Shown in pieces: positions 51,141 to 59,797 of a DNA stretch of 64,000 bases. Below the pieces are notes generated by a model that searched no databases, was not told the origin of the DNA, and was given only the letters and a program-made list of their open reading frames with translations. The DNA lies in assembly GCA_024693285.1 (NCBI GenBank), contig JAILLE010000042.1:1-64000 (forward strand), read 5' to 3'. The position numbers and the translations under genes were made by a program. This DNA comes from Bacteroidales bacterium (GTDB taxonomy: Bacteria; Bacteroidota; Bacteroidia; Bacteroidales; UBA932). Every line of letters begins with the position of its first letter. The stretch's first letter is position 1.

Positions 51141-52889
51141 CTATCTCTTAGGGAAGACCAGTTCCATATCCCTCTGTAGCGCAGGTCCAGCGATATTCTC
51201 AGGGACGAATCTCCAGCTGCCGATCAGCTTCGGGTCCCCTATCACCTCAGGATCTATGCTCCCTTTCTCGAGCAGATAGTCATATAGGATTTTCCTGAAC
51301 TCGGGATATATCTCGACGATCCTTTCCTCTATCTTTCCGGTGTCAACTCCGGCCTTTACCATCAAGCCACCGCCACCGCTGGCCCTATATGAGGTCAAAG
51401 CGACATTATAGGTCTTCGCCGGATCAAGAGGCTCCCCTCCGGCCAACGACTCAATATTGACCCTTTCGCCATGCGGTTTCCGGACATCAACGGTATAGAT
51501 CAAGCCACCTGCTGAATCGAAGTTGTAAGATCGTTCCACGAAAGACCAAGACTGGGCCCCGGTCCTCGCGTCAGATCTGGGGGCTATATTGAGGACATGG
51601 TCTGTGGGCTTGGATATAGTGTTGATCCAGAGGTCATAAGACGCCTCAAGGTACTCTTTTATCTCCTTCCCGGTCATCTTGATCACATACATCTGGTTCT
51701 CGAAAGGATAGACTGTGAAAAGGTCGTTATATACCAGCGTCCCGGCCTTTACCGTGCCGTTGAATGTCAACGGGGCGGCGAAAGAAATCTGGGCCGGGGT
51801 ATTCTCAAGAGAGAGGGTGTGGATGAGGTTCAGGTACGGGCTCATACCGACGTAGGCATCCCTGGTGAGCAGATCCACCTTCAAATCTCCCACTTTAGTG
51901 GTGGTGAACTTCTTCACAGCGACAAAGTCATCGTGGAACTTGGCAGCCATCTCTTGATCGATCTTGCGTTGGTCCACAGGCAGGAGGTCAGCAGACAACT
52001 TCTTGCCCACGATCTTACCTTTATTAACCGTGAACTCTATCTTTCCATGTCCGACGAACCGGCTGTGGCTACCGGAATTGATAAGGCATAGAGTGTCGCT
52101 CTCAACAACTTTGGGTCGATGGTCGTGGGAGCAGACCAGAAAATCTACCCCATGGAGGGTCTTCATCAGGTCAAGTCCCTGACTCTCAAGTGCCTTACCA
52201 TCGCCATCACCCGTAGCCGAGTGGACAGCGACGATAACCAGGTGAGGTTTCTCCTTGGCGACGACCATATCGACGTCCTGCTGGACAAGCGGAAGCAAGC
52301 TCTGGAACTTCATTCCGCTCCACAGTCTCTCGGGAAGCCATCCGGCGATATTGGCGTTGTCATATCCGAGAATGGCTATCTTAAGGCCATGACGTTTCAC
52401 AATCGAATAGATAGGGAAATATCTCTGCCCGTTATCGTTACGCACAGCATTACCGGCCAGGAGAGGTATCCCCTCCGCCTTCATCTCCTTAGCGAGCCTG
52501 TCATAAACGGGATGACCGGCCTCTATGTCATGGTTGCCCAGGACAACGGCGTCGTATCCCATATACTTGGCCATGCGGGGATAAATATGAGGAGTAAGAG
52601 TGTCGACATAGTTGAAATAATATGCGGCGTTATCTCCCTGGACGATATCTCCGGCGTCAACGAGCACCACATTTTCCGGACCTTCTACCGTCCGGATGCT
52701 GTCCACGACATATTTTACCCCATAAAGCGACTTCTTCACATTGCCACCCACATATGTGGAGTCGAAAAAAGTACCATGGACATCATTCGTGGTCAAAAGA
52801 GTGATTGAATAGTTCCCGTCCTTGGGTCCGGAGCAGGAAACGGCGGCGATGGCAAATGCCGTCATAATAAAGGATGATGATCTTCTCAT
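51141..52889 (-). CDS. 5'-nucleotidase/2',3'-cyclic phosphodiesterase lipoprotein
   Basis: A 582-residue exported enzyme of the UshA/YfkN family. The start at 52889 gives a lipoprotein signal with Cys19 (AAVSC); the upstream in-frame ATGs have no such signal. The metallophosphatase domain shows TTNDVHGTFF, DAGDIVQGD, LGNHDIEAG and SHDHRP. The C-terminal nucleotidase domain includes YNDLFTVYPFENQMYVIKMTG and YNFDSAGG. It probably recovers phosphate and nucleosides at the outer surface or in the periplasm. A -7 box TATTTTTG (52895-52902 minus) ends 5 nt before the ATG. Confidence 0.88.
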   Translation of the reverse strand: MRRSSSFIMTAFAIAAVSCSGPKDGNYSITLLTTNDVHGTFFDSTYVGGNVKKSLYGVKYVVDSIRTVEGPENVVLVDAGDIVQGDNAAYYFNYVDTLTPHIYPRMAKYMGYDAVVLGNHDIEAGHPVYDRLAKEMKAEGIPLLAGNAVRNDNGQRYFPIYSIVKRHGLKIAILGYDNANIAGWLPERLWSGMKFQSLLPLVQQDVDMVVAKEKPHLVIVAVHSATGDGDGKALESQGLDLMKTLHGVDFLVCSHDHRPKVVESDTLCLINSGSHSRFVGHGKIEFTVNKGKIVGKKLSADLLPVDQRKIDQEMAAKFHDDFVAVKKFTTTKVGDLKVDLLTRDAYVGMSPYLNLIHTLSLENTPAQISFAAPLTFNGTVKAGTLVYNDLFTVYPFENQMYVIKMTGKEIKEYLEASYDLWINTISKPTDHVLNIAPRSDARTGAQSWSFVERSYNFDSAGGLIYTVDVRKPHGERVNIESLAGGEPLDPAKTYNVALTSYRASGGGGLMVKAGVDTGKIEERIVEIYPEFRKILYDYLLEKGSIDPEVIGDPKLIGSWRFVPENIAGPALQRDMELVFPKR

Positions 52890-52894
52890 AATTA

Positions 52895-52921
52895 CAAAAA
52901 TAGTATTTTTTCGTAATTTAG
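52895..52921. promoter_or_regulatory. Divergent -7 boxes of the nucleotidase and GSCFA genes
   Basis: Minus strand TATTTTTG (52895-52902) lies 5 nt from the nucleotidase ATG. Plus strand TAATTTAG (52914-52921) lies 4 nt from the GSCFA ATG at 52926. The whole intergenic region is only 36 bp, so each -33 box would have to lie inside the other gene. Confidence 0.4.
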
Positions 52922-52925
52922 CGAC

Positions 52926-53804
52926 ATGGAAGAAATGAAACTTCAAACTCCTGTACAATCCGGGAGGAGCAAGATAGGCATCTCGCTGAAAGACAAGATC
53001 ATCGCCCTTGGAAGTTGCTTTGCGGACAACCTCGGAGGAAAGATGTCCAGCCTAGGTTTTGACATCCTCGTGAACCCGTTCGGCACGCTCTACAATCCGG
53101 TTTCGATAAGCAACTCCGCGGCACGTTTGGCTTCAGCTGTGCCTTTCAGCGGTAAAGAATGCGTTCAGATGGGGGCAGGATCAGGACTGGTCTGCTCTTT
53201 CAGCCACAACACTACTTTCGCCAGGCCGACACAAGAAGAGTTTCTGGAGCATGCCAACAAAGCCCTGGCTGAGGCCTCGGAAGCTTGGACACTCTCAAAA
53301 AAGGTTATCGTAACCCTCGGCACCGCTTGGTGTTTCGAGCATATCGGATCTGGAGAAATTGTTTCGAACTGCCTCAAGATCGACGCTAAAGAATTCAGGA
53401 GGAGAAGACTCAGTGTCAAGGAGACTGCCATGCTACTTAAGAATTTGGTCAGCCGTTTCCCGGATAAAGAATTCATATTCACAGTCTCCCCTATCCGCCA
53501 CCTGAAGGACGGTGCCCATGGGAACCAGTTGAGCAAGAGCACTTTACTTTTGGCGATAGACGAGGTCTGCCAGGCTATCCCTGACAGGACTGACTATTTC
53601 CCGGCCTACGAGATATTCATGGATGAGCTGAGGGATTACCGCTTCTACGCCCCGGACATGACTCATCCTTCCGCTCAGGCGATCGGTTATCTCTGGTCAC
53701 GTTTCGTGGACTGGGCTCTTCCGGAAACCGAATTGCCTGAACTTGAGAGACGGGCTAAAGCCCTTGCGGCCTCCCTCCATCGTCCGATAAACGAAAACAT
53801 TTAG
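52926..53804 (+). CDS. GSCFA-domain protein
   Basis: A 292-residue cytoplasmic protein of the GSCFA family, named after its conserved GSCFA motif, here IALGSCFADNLGG near residue 28. Further family segments are NPFGTLYNP, VTLGTAWCFE, FTVSPIRHLKDG and YAPDMTHPSAQAIGYLW. The fold belongs to the SGNH-like hydrolase group, so an esterase or acyltransferase activity is possible; none is proven that I know of. ffh follows after 42 nt. Confidence 0.9.
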   Translation: MEEMKLQTPVQSGRSKIGISLKDKIIALGSCFADNLGGKMSSLGFDILVNPFGTLYNPVSISNSAARLASAVPFSGKECVQMGAGSGLVCSFSHNTTFARPTQEEFLEHANKALAEASEAWTLSKKVIVTLGTAWCFEHIGSGEIVSNCLKIDAKEFRRRRLSVKETAMLLKNLVSRFPDKEFIFTVSPIRHLKDGAHGNQLSKSTLLLAIDEVCQAIPDRTDYFPAYEIFMDELRDYRFYAPDMTHPSAQAIGYLWSRFVDWALPETELPELERRAKALAASLHRPINENI

Positions 53805-53812
53805 TATATTCG
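53805..53812 (+). promoter_or_regulatory. -7 box of ffh
   Basis: TATATTCG (TTCG form), 34 nt before the ffh ATG at 53847 and directly after the GSCFA stop codon. No clear -33 box. Confidence 0.4.
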
Positions 53813-53846
53813 CGTCTTCATAAAAAGATAATAAAGAATACCCGAT

Positions 53847-55172
53847 ATGTTCGAGAACTTACAGGAAAGGTTGGAACGGTCCTTCAAAATTTTGAGGGGC
53901 GAAGGAAGGATCACCGAAATCAATGTCGCTGAGACACTTAAGGACATCCGCAGGGCTCTGCTCGACGCCGATGTGAGCTATAAGGTCGCCAAGGAATTCT
54001 GCGACAGGGTCAAGGTCAAGGCGATGGGCCAGAACGTGCTCACCGCAGTGAAGCCTCAGCAGATGATGGTCAAGATCGTCCATGACGAGCTGGCCGAGTT
54101 CATGGGCAGCCAATCCATGGATATCAACATAAAGGGTAACCCTGGAGTGGTTCTTATCGCCGGTCTGAACGGTTCCGGTAAGACTACCTTCTCCGCCAAG
54201 CTGGCGAACAACATTAAGAGCAAGCGAGGGATGAAGGTCCTTCTCGCCGCATGCGACACGTTCCGTCCGGCCGCTATCGAGCAGTTGAAGGTACTTGGAA
54301 GCCAGATCGGAGTCGAGGTTTACACCGAGGATGGCGAAAAAGACCCTATCAAGATCGCTAAAGGAGCAATCGCCAAGGCCAAGTCAGAAGGGTATCCGGT
54401 TGTCATCATAGATACGGCCGGACGTCTGGCGGTCGACCAGGAGCTGATGGATGAGATATCCGCCCTCCATAAAGCGGTCCAGCCTACGGAATCCCTGTTC
54501 GTTGTCGACGCGATGACCGGTCAGGATGCCGTCGAGACCGCTAAAGTATTCAACGAACGTCTTGATTTTGACGGAGTTGTCCTTACAAAGATGGATGGTG
54601 ACACCAGAGGTGGTGCGGCTCTTTCCATCAAATATGTCACAGGAAAGCCTATCAAATTCATTTCCTCGGGCGAGAAGATGGAGGCAATGGATGTGTTCCA
54701 TCCCGACCGTATCGCTGACAGGATTCTCGGAATGGGCGACGTGGTCTCCCTCGTGGAGAAAGCCCAGGAGCAATTTGATGAGAAGCAAGCCCGTGAGACA
54801 CGAAAGAAACTGGCCAAGGACAAGTTCGGCCTCATGGATTTCTACAACCAGATCCAGCAGGTTAAGAAGATGGGAAACATCAAGGATCTGGCTGCCATGA
54901 TCCCGGGAGTCGGGAAGATGCTCAAGGATGTCGACATCGACGATGATACGGCTTTCAAGGGCATAGAGGCGATTATCATGTCAATGACCCCCGCCGAAAG
55001 GGACAATCCTGACATAATCAATGGCAGCCGCCGAAAGAGGATAGCTGATGGCAGCGGCACAAACGTGGCCGAAGTCAACAAGCTCCTGAAGCAGTTCGAC
55101 GCCACCAGGAAGATGATGAAAGGAGCCTTGACAGGCAACCTCGCCCAGAGAATGAGGGGGATGAGGAGATAA
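53847..55172 (+). CDS. ffh: Signal recognition particle protein Ffh
   Basis: A 441-residue SRP54-type GTPase that binds signal sequences of nascent inner-membrane proteins together with SRP RNA. The N domain (about 1-90) precedes the G domain with G1 GLNGSGKT (106-113), DTFRPAAIEQL, DTAGRLAVD and TKMDGDTRGGAALS. The M domain (about 300-435) contains the RRKRIADGSGTNVAEVNKLLKQF motif. SRP RNA is not in the window. Its TAA directly abuts the stop codon of the convergent lysA gene. Confidence 0.96.
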   Translation: MFENLQERLERSFKILRGEGRITEINVAETLKDIRRALLDADVSYKVAKEFCDRVKVKAMGQNVLTAVKPQQMMVKIVHDELAEFMGSQSMDINIKGNPGVVLIAGLNGSGKTTFSAKLANNIKSKRGMKVLLAACDTFRPAAIEQLKVLGSQIGVEVYTEDGEKDPIKIAKGAIAKAKSEGYPVVIIDTAGRLAVDQELMDEISALHKAVQPTESLFVVDAMTGQDAVETAKVFNERLDFDGVVLTKMDGDTRGGAALSIKYVTGKPIKFISSGEKMEAMDVFHPDRIADRILGMGDVVSLVEKAQEQFDEKQARETRKKLAKDKFGLMDFYNQIQQVKKMGNIKDLAAMIPGVGKMLKDVDIDDDTAFKGIEAIIMSMTPAERDNPDIINGSRRKRIADGSGTNVAEVNKLLKQFDATRKMMKGALTGNLAQRMRGMRR

Positions 55173-56390
55173 TTAATCCACGCTAGCGAAATAGTCCTTC
55201 CGCTTGGGAGCCTCCGCGACCCTGTCTGAATAGACTGACGGGGCTATAGGACGCATGTTGTAATGCGATGCCATGACTTGGCCATAAGCTCCAGCGCTCC
55301 TGATGGCTATCCGGTCTCCCCTACGGCTCTTGGCCAGGGAACGCTCTTTCCCGAAGCAGTCCGCTGACTCACAAACAGGACCCACTACATCATACACCCT
55401 GGTCTCTCGACTGTCACCCTCATCATAATGGGCGGTAAGGTTCTCGATCTTATGATAAGCCCCGTAAAGAGCGGGACGGATCAGGTCATTCATTCCGGCG
55501 TCTACCATGAGGAAACGCTTGTTTTCTCCGCGCTTGACATAGAGGACCTCCGTGATCAGGGAACCCGACTGGGCAACTAGGGAACGTCCCGGCTCGATGT
55601 GGACTTCCTGGTCAAGACGATGCTTCAGATTGTCGTTGATGGTCTTGAACCAGCATTCGAGATCCGGAATCGGGTTTCCGTCAGGATCATCATAGTCAAT
55701 TCCAAGACCTCCGCCAAGGTCGATATTCTTAACGACCAGGCCGGTTTCCTCAAAACGGCTGACTATGTGATTGACTTTCTCGCACTCCAGTTTGACGACA
55801 CTATCCACCTCCAGAATCTGGGAACCGATGTGGAACTGGAGGCCGTAGAAGTCAATATAAGGATTATCCTTGACCATGGCGACAGCCTCATCGAAGCTCC
55901 TATCGGAGATTCCGAACTTATCCTCATAAAGCCCGGTGGTGATATAATGGTGGGTGTGAGGATCGATATTGGGATTGATCCTAAGGCTCATTGGAGCCTT
56001 GCGTCCGAGCCTGCGGGCGATGTCGCTGACAATAGCGATCTCCTCGAGGGACTCGACGACAAAAGCTCCGATTCCGACCTGGAAAGCCTGGCAGATTTCC
56101 TTGTCTGACTTCGCCACACCGGCGAAAAAGATTTTCTTCGGGTCGTAACCGCAGCTGACGGCGAAATCAATCTCATCACCGCTAACGCAATCAGCTCCGA
56201 TACCTCTGGAACTGATGATGTCATTCAACCTGCGGTCCGAATTGGCTTTCAATGAATAATGGACATGGATCCCGGTGGTGGCGGACAACTCAGCCACCTT
56301 GTCAACGGTACGCTGGAAGAGATCTATATCATAATAATAAAAAGGTGTAGCCACCTTTCTGAAAGAAGCGAAGTCATCAATTCTTAACAT
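55173..56390 (-). CDS. lysA: Diaminopimelate decarboxylase
   Basis: A 405-residue PLP enzyme, last step of lysine synthesis (meso-diaminopimelate to L-lysine). The PLP lysine is in VHYSLKAN, the glycine-rich PLP phosphate site in LGGGLGIDY, and EPGRSLVAQSG, CESADCFGKER and SAGAYGQVMASHYN are family motifs. ATG 56390 is preferred to 56408 because a -7 box TACATTTG (56414-56421 minus) would put the transcript start near 56407. Its stop codon abuts that of ffh. Confidence 0.94.
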   Translation of the reverse strand: MLRIDDFASFRKVATPFYYYDIDLFQRTVDKVAELSATTGIHVHYSLKANSDRRLNDIISSRGIGADCVSGDEIDFAVSCGYDPKKIFFAGVAKSDKEICQAFQVGIGAFVVESLEEIAIVSDIARRLGRKAPMSLRINPNIDPHTHHYITTGLYEDKFGISDRSFDEAVAMVKDNPYIDFYGLQFHIGSQILEVDSVVKLECEKVNHIVSRFEETGLVVKNIDLGGGLGIDYDDPDGNPIPDLECWFKTINDNLKHRLDQEVHIEPGRSLVAQSGSLITEVLYVKRGENKRFLMVDAGMNDLIRPALYGAYHKIENLTAHYDEGDSRETRVYDVVGPVCESADCFGKERSLAKSRRGDRIAIRSAGAYGQVMASHYNMRPIAPSVYSDRVAEAPKRKDYFASVD

Positions 56391-56413
56391 GATCGTCAAT
56401 ATATACAACTTTG

Positions 56414-56421
56414 CAAATGTA
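56414..56421 (-). promoter_or_regulatory. -7 box of lysA
   Basis: TACATTTG on the minus strand, 23 nt before the chosen ATG at 56390. No clear -33 box. Confidence 0.5.
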
Positions 56422-56471
56422 AATGATTTTTTATAAATTGCTATGTCATTTATTATCTAAACTATAAAAAT

Positions 56472-56939
56472 ATGACCTTGAACAACGAAAAACTTCCGAT
56501 CTTGAACTTGAGGTTCAATCTGAAACGACAGATCTATTTGAAGAGGAAGATGAACGCCGAGGCCGCTCTGTTAAGAAAAAAGATGGCCTTCACCGGGGAG
56601 CGTCTGGAGAAATGGGTACTTGAGGGCAAGTATCGGATCAAGTACAATTCAATGGATGAAATACTCGAGGAACTAGGAGTGACTAGCGACGAGCTGAACC
56701 TCTACTGTTCCCAGGCTTTCAACAAGCGGTTCCTTTCATGGAGAAAAGAATTGAGGATAGAAGATGCCAAACGGATGCTTATTTCCTCCCCCGAGACACC
56801 AGCGTCAAAAATTGGAGAATCATTAGGAATTAGCGACAAGGCTGACTTCAGGCACCAATTCAAATCCTTAACCGGACTCTCCCCTTCGGAGTGGAGAGAA
56901 AAATTTGAAAAAAAAATAAAGAAAAATTTGGAATATTAG
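56472..56939 (+). CDS. Small AraC-type DNA-binding protein
   Basis: A 155-residue protein made of a short basic N-terminal part (about 1-60, rich in Arg and Lys) and a C-terminal AraC-type helix-turn-helix (about 65-150), including SWRKELRIEDAKRMLIS and GESLGISDKADFRHQFKSLTGLSPSEWR. There is no sugar-binding domain, so it is not a classic effector-controlled AraC regulator. The promoter of the following ABC operon lies in its last codons, so the two may be linked. Target unknown. Confidence 0.75.
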   Translation: MTLNNEKLPILNLRFNLKRQIYLKRKMNAEAALLRKKMAFTGERLEKWVLEGKYRIKYNSMDEILEELGVTSDELNLYCSQAFNKRFLSWRKELRIEDAKRMLISSPETPASKIGESLGISDKADFRHQFKSLTGLSPSEWREKFEKKIKKNLEY

Positions 56940-56957
56940 ATTTCATTCGTATCTTTG
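56927..56957 (+). promoter_or_regulatory. Promoter of the ABC-GntR operon
   Basis: TTTG (56927-56930), a 19-nt spacer and TATCTTTG (56950-56957), an exact consensus pair. The -33 box lies inside the end of the small AraC gene (stop 56937-56939). Confidence 0.75.
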
Positions 56958-56959
56958 CG

Positions 56960-56981
56960 GTGTACTAATAAACTAATACAC
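56960..56981. promoter_or_regulatory. Operator-like inverted repeat at the ABC-GntR operon start
   Basis: A 22-bp imperfect palindrome with outer arms GTGTA (56960-56964) and TACAC (56977-56981); 8 of 11 positions of the half-sites match. It begins 2 nt after the -7 box and covers the predicted transcription start. The operon encodes a GntR protein of the YtrA type, which commonly represses its own operon, so this is its most likely binding site. Confidence 0.6.
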
Positions 56982-56996
56982 TAAAATCGCAAATAT

Positions 56997-57824
56997 ATGA
57001 TTGAGATCAAAAACCTTGTTTTCAGCTACGGGAAAACGCCCGTGTTGGACAATATCACCACTTCTCTTGAGGAAGGCCGCATCTATGGCCTTCTGGGAGA
57101 GAACGGTGTCGGGAAAACGACCTTGCTGACCTTGCTCTGCGGCCTTAAGAAAGTCGGAGAAGGCAGTATCGTGACTGATGGGGAGATTCCTTTCGACAGG
57201 ACCCCTTCCCTGCTGGAGAAACAGTATTATCTTCCTGACGAAGTCGCTCCCATCCCTATGAAAGCAGCTGACTACGCCAAGGAGAGAGGCTGTTTCTGGC
57301 CTCTTTTCGACAACGCGAAATTCACGGAGATAATGAGGGAATTCGAAGTGGACCCTGACCAGAAGATGAGCCAGATGTCCGCCGGACAGCTCAAGAAGAC
57401 CTACATCTCCTTCGCTTTGGCGACCGGAGCTAAATACCTGTTCATGGATGAGCCCACCAACGGCTTGGACATCCCGTCAAAGTCCCAATTCAGGGCGGCC
57501 ATCATGAAATACACCCCGGAAGACTGCACAATCGTGATCTCCACCCACCAGGTCAGGGATCTCGAGAACATTATCGACCCGGTGATCATCCTTGACAAGC
57601 GTGATGTCCTTCTGAACGCGTCCGTCGAAGAGATCACATCCAAACTCTATTTTGACTACGGGACCACCATCAGGGAAGATGCCCTTTACCGTGAGCTTCT
57701 TCCAGGAGGCTTCCTCCAGGTATGCCCCAATCCGGACGGGGAAGATAGCAAAGTCAATATCGAGGCTCTATTCAACGCGGTCCATTCCCATAAGGACCTG
57801 ATCAAAGATATGTTTAAGAAATAG
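56997..57824 (+). CDS. ABC transporter ATP-binding protein (YtrB-like)
   Basis: A 275-residue ATPase subunit of an ABC-2 transporter. Walker A GENGVGKT lies at about residues 35-42, the signature is degenerate (MSAGQLKKTYIS), and Walker B is YLFMDEPTNGLD with the H-loop His in ISTHQVRDL. It is the first gene of a four-gene operon (ATPase, permease, GntR, head-GIN lipoprotein). Such GntR-linked systems of the YtrA type respond to envelope stress or antibiotics in other bacteria; the substrate here is unknown. Confidence 0.88.
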   Translation: MIEIKNLVFSYGKTPVLDNITTSLEEGRIYGLLGENGVGKTTLLTLLCGLKKVGEGSIVTDGEIPFDRTPSLLEKQYYLPDEVAPIPMKAADYAKERGCFWPLFDNAKFTEIMREFEVDPDQKMSQMSAGQLKKTYISFALATGAKYLFMDEPTNGLDIPSKSQFRAAIMKYTPEDCTIVISTHQVRDLENIIDPVIILDKRDVLLNASVEEITSKLYFDYGTTIREDALYRELLPGGFLQVCPNPDGEDSKVNIEALFNAVHSHKDLIKDMFKK

Positions 57825-57835
57825 GAGGATCTGTC

Positions 57836-58669
57836 ATGAGCAACGCATTCAATCCAAGCCGTTTCGGCAAATATCTGGCATTTGACCTGAAGTCTCGCTG
57901 GAGCGAGAACAGGGCTTTCATGACCATCTGGGTGCTTTTCCCTCTCATATACTACTTCTTGTGGTTATTCTTTTCAGTGTTGAGCAATGGATTCTCAAGC
58001 GGATTCTCCGATTTCCATGTGGGTCATCCATCAATCGCGACGAGGGCCAGCGCCTTCGCTATCGTGACGATCCTCTTTATGGTTTTCTATCCCTCAAAGG
58101 CTTACGGCTTCATCACCGAAAAAGCCAAGGGCTCCGCCTGGATCGAGCTTCCAGCCTCCAGACTTGAGAAGTATCTCTCTATGATGCTCATCACATTGGT
58201 CATTATCCCGATCATCTTCTTCGTCGGATACCTGTTTTGCGATTGGATCATCTGCCTCGCTGACAAGGGGTGTGGAGAATCGTTGGTCTCAGCCTGGTTT
58301 GGCACGATTTCAAACAATAACACAGACGGAGAAGTCAAGATCTGGGGCTATGGCTCATGGTGGCTCGCTTCCTCTGTCCTTCAGACAGCGTCGGTGTTCC
58401 TACTCGGTGCTTTGATATTCAAGAAAGCCAAAGTCTCGAGGACAATCCTCTCACTCTTCGTGGTTTTCATGATAATCTTCGCACTCTCAGCGCTCATATT
58501 CTCCCACATCGACCTTGACGTATTCGGGGAAAGGATGCGCGCATGGGTGATGGATCATATCACCGGCATCGACACCTGGATTAATGTTTGGGGCAATATC
58601 GAGCTCGCTGTCATCGTGATAGGCCTGGGAATCTGGTCATGGTTCAGGGTCAAGAATATTCAGCATTAA
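57836..58669 (+). CDS. ABC-2-type permease subunit
   Basis: A 277-residue membrane protein with six predicted membrane segments (the first near residues 28-50, the last near 252-270). The segment YGFITEKAKGSAWIELPASRLEKYLS in the cytoplasmic part is typical of ABC-2 permeases of this group. It follows the ATPase gene by 11 nt, behind a good ribosome-binding site (AGGAGG, 57824-57829), and precedes the GntR gene by 12 nt. Confidence 0.8.
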   Translation: MSNAFNPSRFGKYLAFDLKSRWSENRAFMTIWVLFPLIYYFLWLFFSVLSNGFSSGFSDFHVGHPSIATRASAFAIVTILFMVFYPSKAYGFITEKAKGSAWIELPASRLEKYLSMMLITLVIIPIIFFVGYLFCDWIICLADKGCGESLVSAWFGTISNNNTDGEVKIWGYGSWWLASSVLQTASVFLLGALIFKKAKVSRTILSLFVVFMIIFALSALIFSHIDLDVFGERMRAWVMDHITGIDTWINVWGNIELAVIVIGLGIWSWFRVKNIQH

Positions 58670-58681
58670 TATACTTAAGCC

Positions 58682-59026
58682 ATGGAATTCAATCAGAATA
58701 AAGCAATATATCTCCAGATCAGGGATACGATCTGCGAGAGGATTCTTTCCGGTGACCTGAAGCCGGAGGACAGGATTCCTTCCGTCAGAGAGTATGGCGC
58801 GTCGATCGGCGTCAATCCGAACACCGTGATGCGCACCTACGAGAAACTGACTATGGAAGGAGTCATCTACAACAAGCGCGGAATCGGCTACTTCATCACC
58901 GCCGAGGCAAGGGAAATCGTCCTCGAGAACTCCAGGAAGGAATTTCTCGAAACTGAACTCCCGGTCGTGATCAGAAAGATGGAGCTGCTCGGCCTCAACC
59001 CTAAAGAACTTTTTGACAATAAATAG
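58682..59026 (+). CDS. GntR-family regulator, YtrA subfamily
   Basis: A 114-residue repressor. It has the GntR winged helix-turn-helix (IYLQIRDTICERILSGDLKPEDRIPSVREYGASIGVNPNTVMRTYEKL is the core, split by short loops) and only a short helical C-terminal tail (about 80-114), which defines the YtrA subfamily. It lies in the ABC operon after the permease and probably controls it through the inverted repeat at 56960-56981. Confidence 0.9.
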   Translation: MEFNQNKAIYLQIRDTICERILSGDLKPEDRIPSVREYGASIGVNPNTVMRTYEKLTMEGVIYNKRGIGYFITAEAREIVLENSRKEFLETELPVVIRKMELLGLNPKELFDNK

Positions 59027-59034
59027 ATTACCCC

Positions 59035-59796
59035 ATGAAGATCATAAAACATATCGCTATCGTGCCAGTATTGGCGGTTATGACGCTCACGATGAACTCG
59101 TGCTTTATCAGAATCAGCGACGAGACGAAACAGGAACTGAAAGACTCTTTCCGAAACCGGGAAATGATGACAGAATCCGTCTATGGACCGAACGACTCGT
59201 TGGTATACGCCCCCGGAGAGTTCCATGCTCTGGACGCTCAGATTTGGGTTGACATAATATTCGAGCAAAGAGATGGCGAGCCGGAAGTGGTGGTCAAAGG
59301 ATCGACCAGAAACAGGGACTCTATTAGGGTCGAGAATATAGATGGGACTCTGAGGATCTATTTCCAAAACAAGGCTAGCGTCACATTCACAAAAGACGAA
59401 TACATCAAAGTGTACGCACCCGGTTTGGACGAGATTACCAAGAGTAGCAGCGGTGACCTGACTGTCTCGGGGACCTTAAAGGGAGAAAGCCTAGCCATAT
59501 CCAAATCAGGATCAGGTGACATGTATATCGAGAGATGCGAGATCAACGGCCCTGTGACTCTTCGCAAGTCCGGCTCAGGAGATATGGAAGCATCAGTCAA
59601 ATGTCTCTCGATGGATGTGGATGCCTCCGGATCCGGAGACGTGTTTCTCAGTGGAGAGGCGACAGATGCGACTTTAAAGATGAATGGCTCTGGAGACCTG
59701 GACGCCAGCAAGCTGAAGACGGCCAAAGTCACTGTGGCCAAAAGTGGCTCAGGAGATATCACATATATGGACGAAGGCGTCGTTAAAGAGCTCTAA
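59035..59796 (+). CDS. Head-GIN (DUF2807) lipoprotein
   Basis: A 253-residue lipoprotein with Cys23 (MNSC) at the end of its signal peptide. The C-terminal half is a right-handed beta-helix-like repeat with a recurring SGSGD or SSGD motif about every 20 residues, as in the putative auto-transporter adhesin head-GIN domain family of Bacteroidota. It closes the ABC-GntR operon, 8 nt after gntR, so it may be an envelope component co-regulated with the transporter. Its stop lies one base from the end of convergent pdxB. Confidence 0.82.
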   Translation: MKIIKHIAIVPVLAVMTLTMNSCFIRISDETKQELKDSFRNREMMTESVYGPNDSLVYAPGEFHALDAQIWVDIIFEQRDGEPEVVVKGSTRNRDSIRVENIDGTLRIYFQNKASVTFTKDEYIKVYAPGLDEITKSSSGDLTVSGTLKGESLAISKSGSGDMYIERCEINGPVTLRKSGSGDMEASVKCLSMDVDASGSGDVFLSGEATDATLKMNGSGDLDASKLKTAKVTVAKSGSGDITYMDEGVVKEL

Positions 59797-59797
59797 A

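Noticed and set aside
52119..52808. 229-codon open frame on + opposite the nucleotidase
   Set aside because: Antisense shadow; the nucleotidase has all catalytic motifs.
59455..59760. Repeated SGSGD-coding segments as a DNA repeat
   Set aside because: The repetition is at the protein level, as expected for head-GIN domains; the DNA copies differ in codons.
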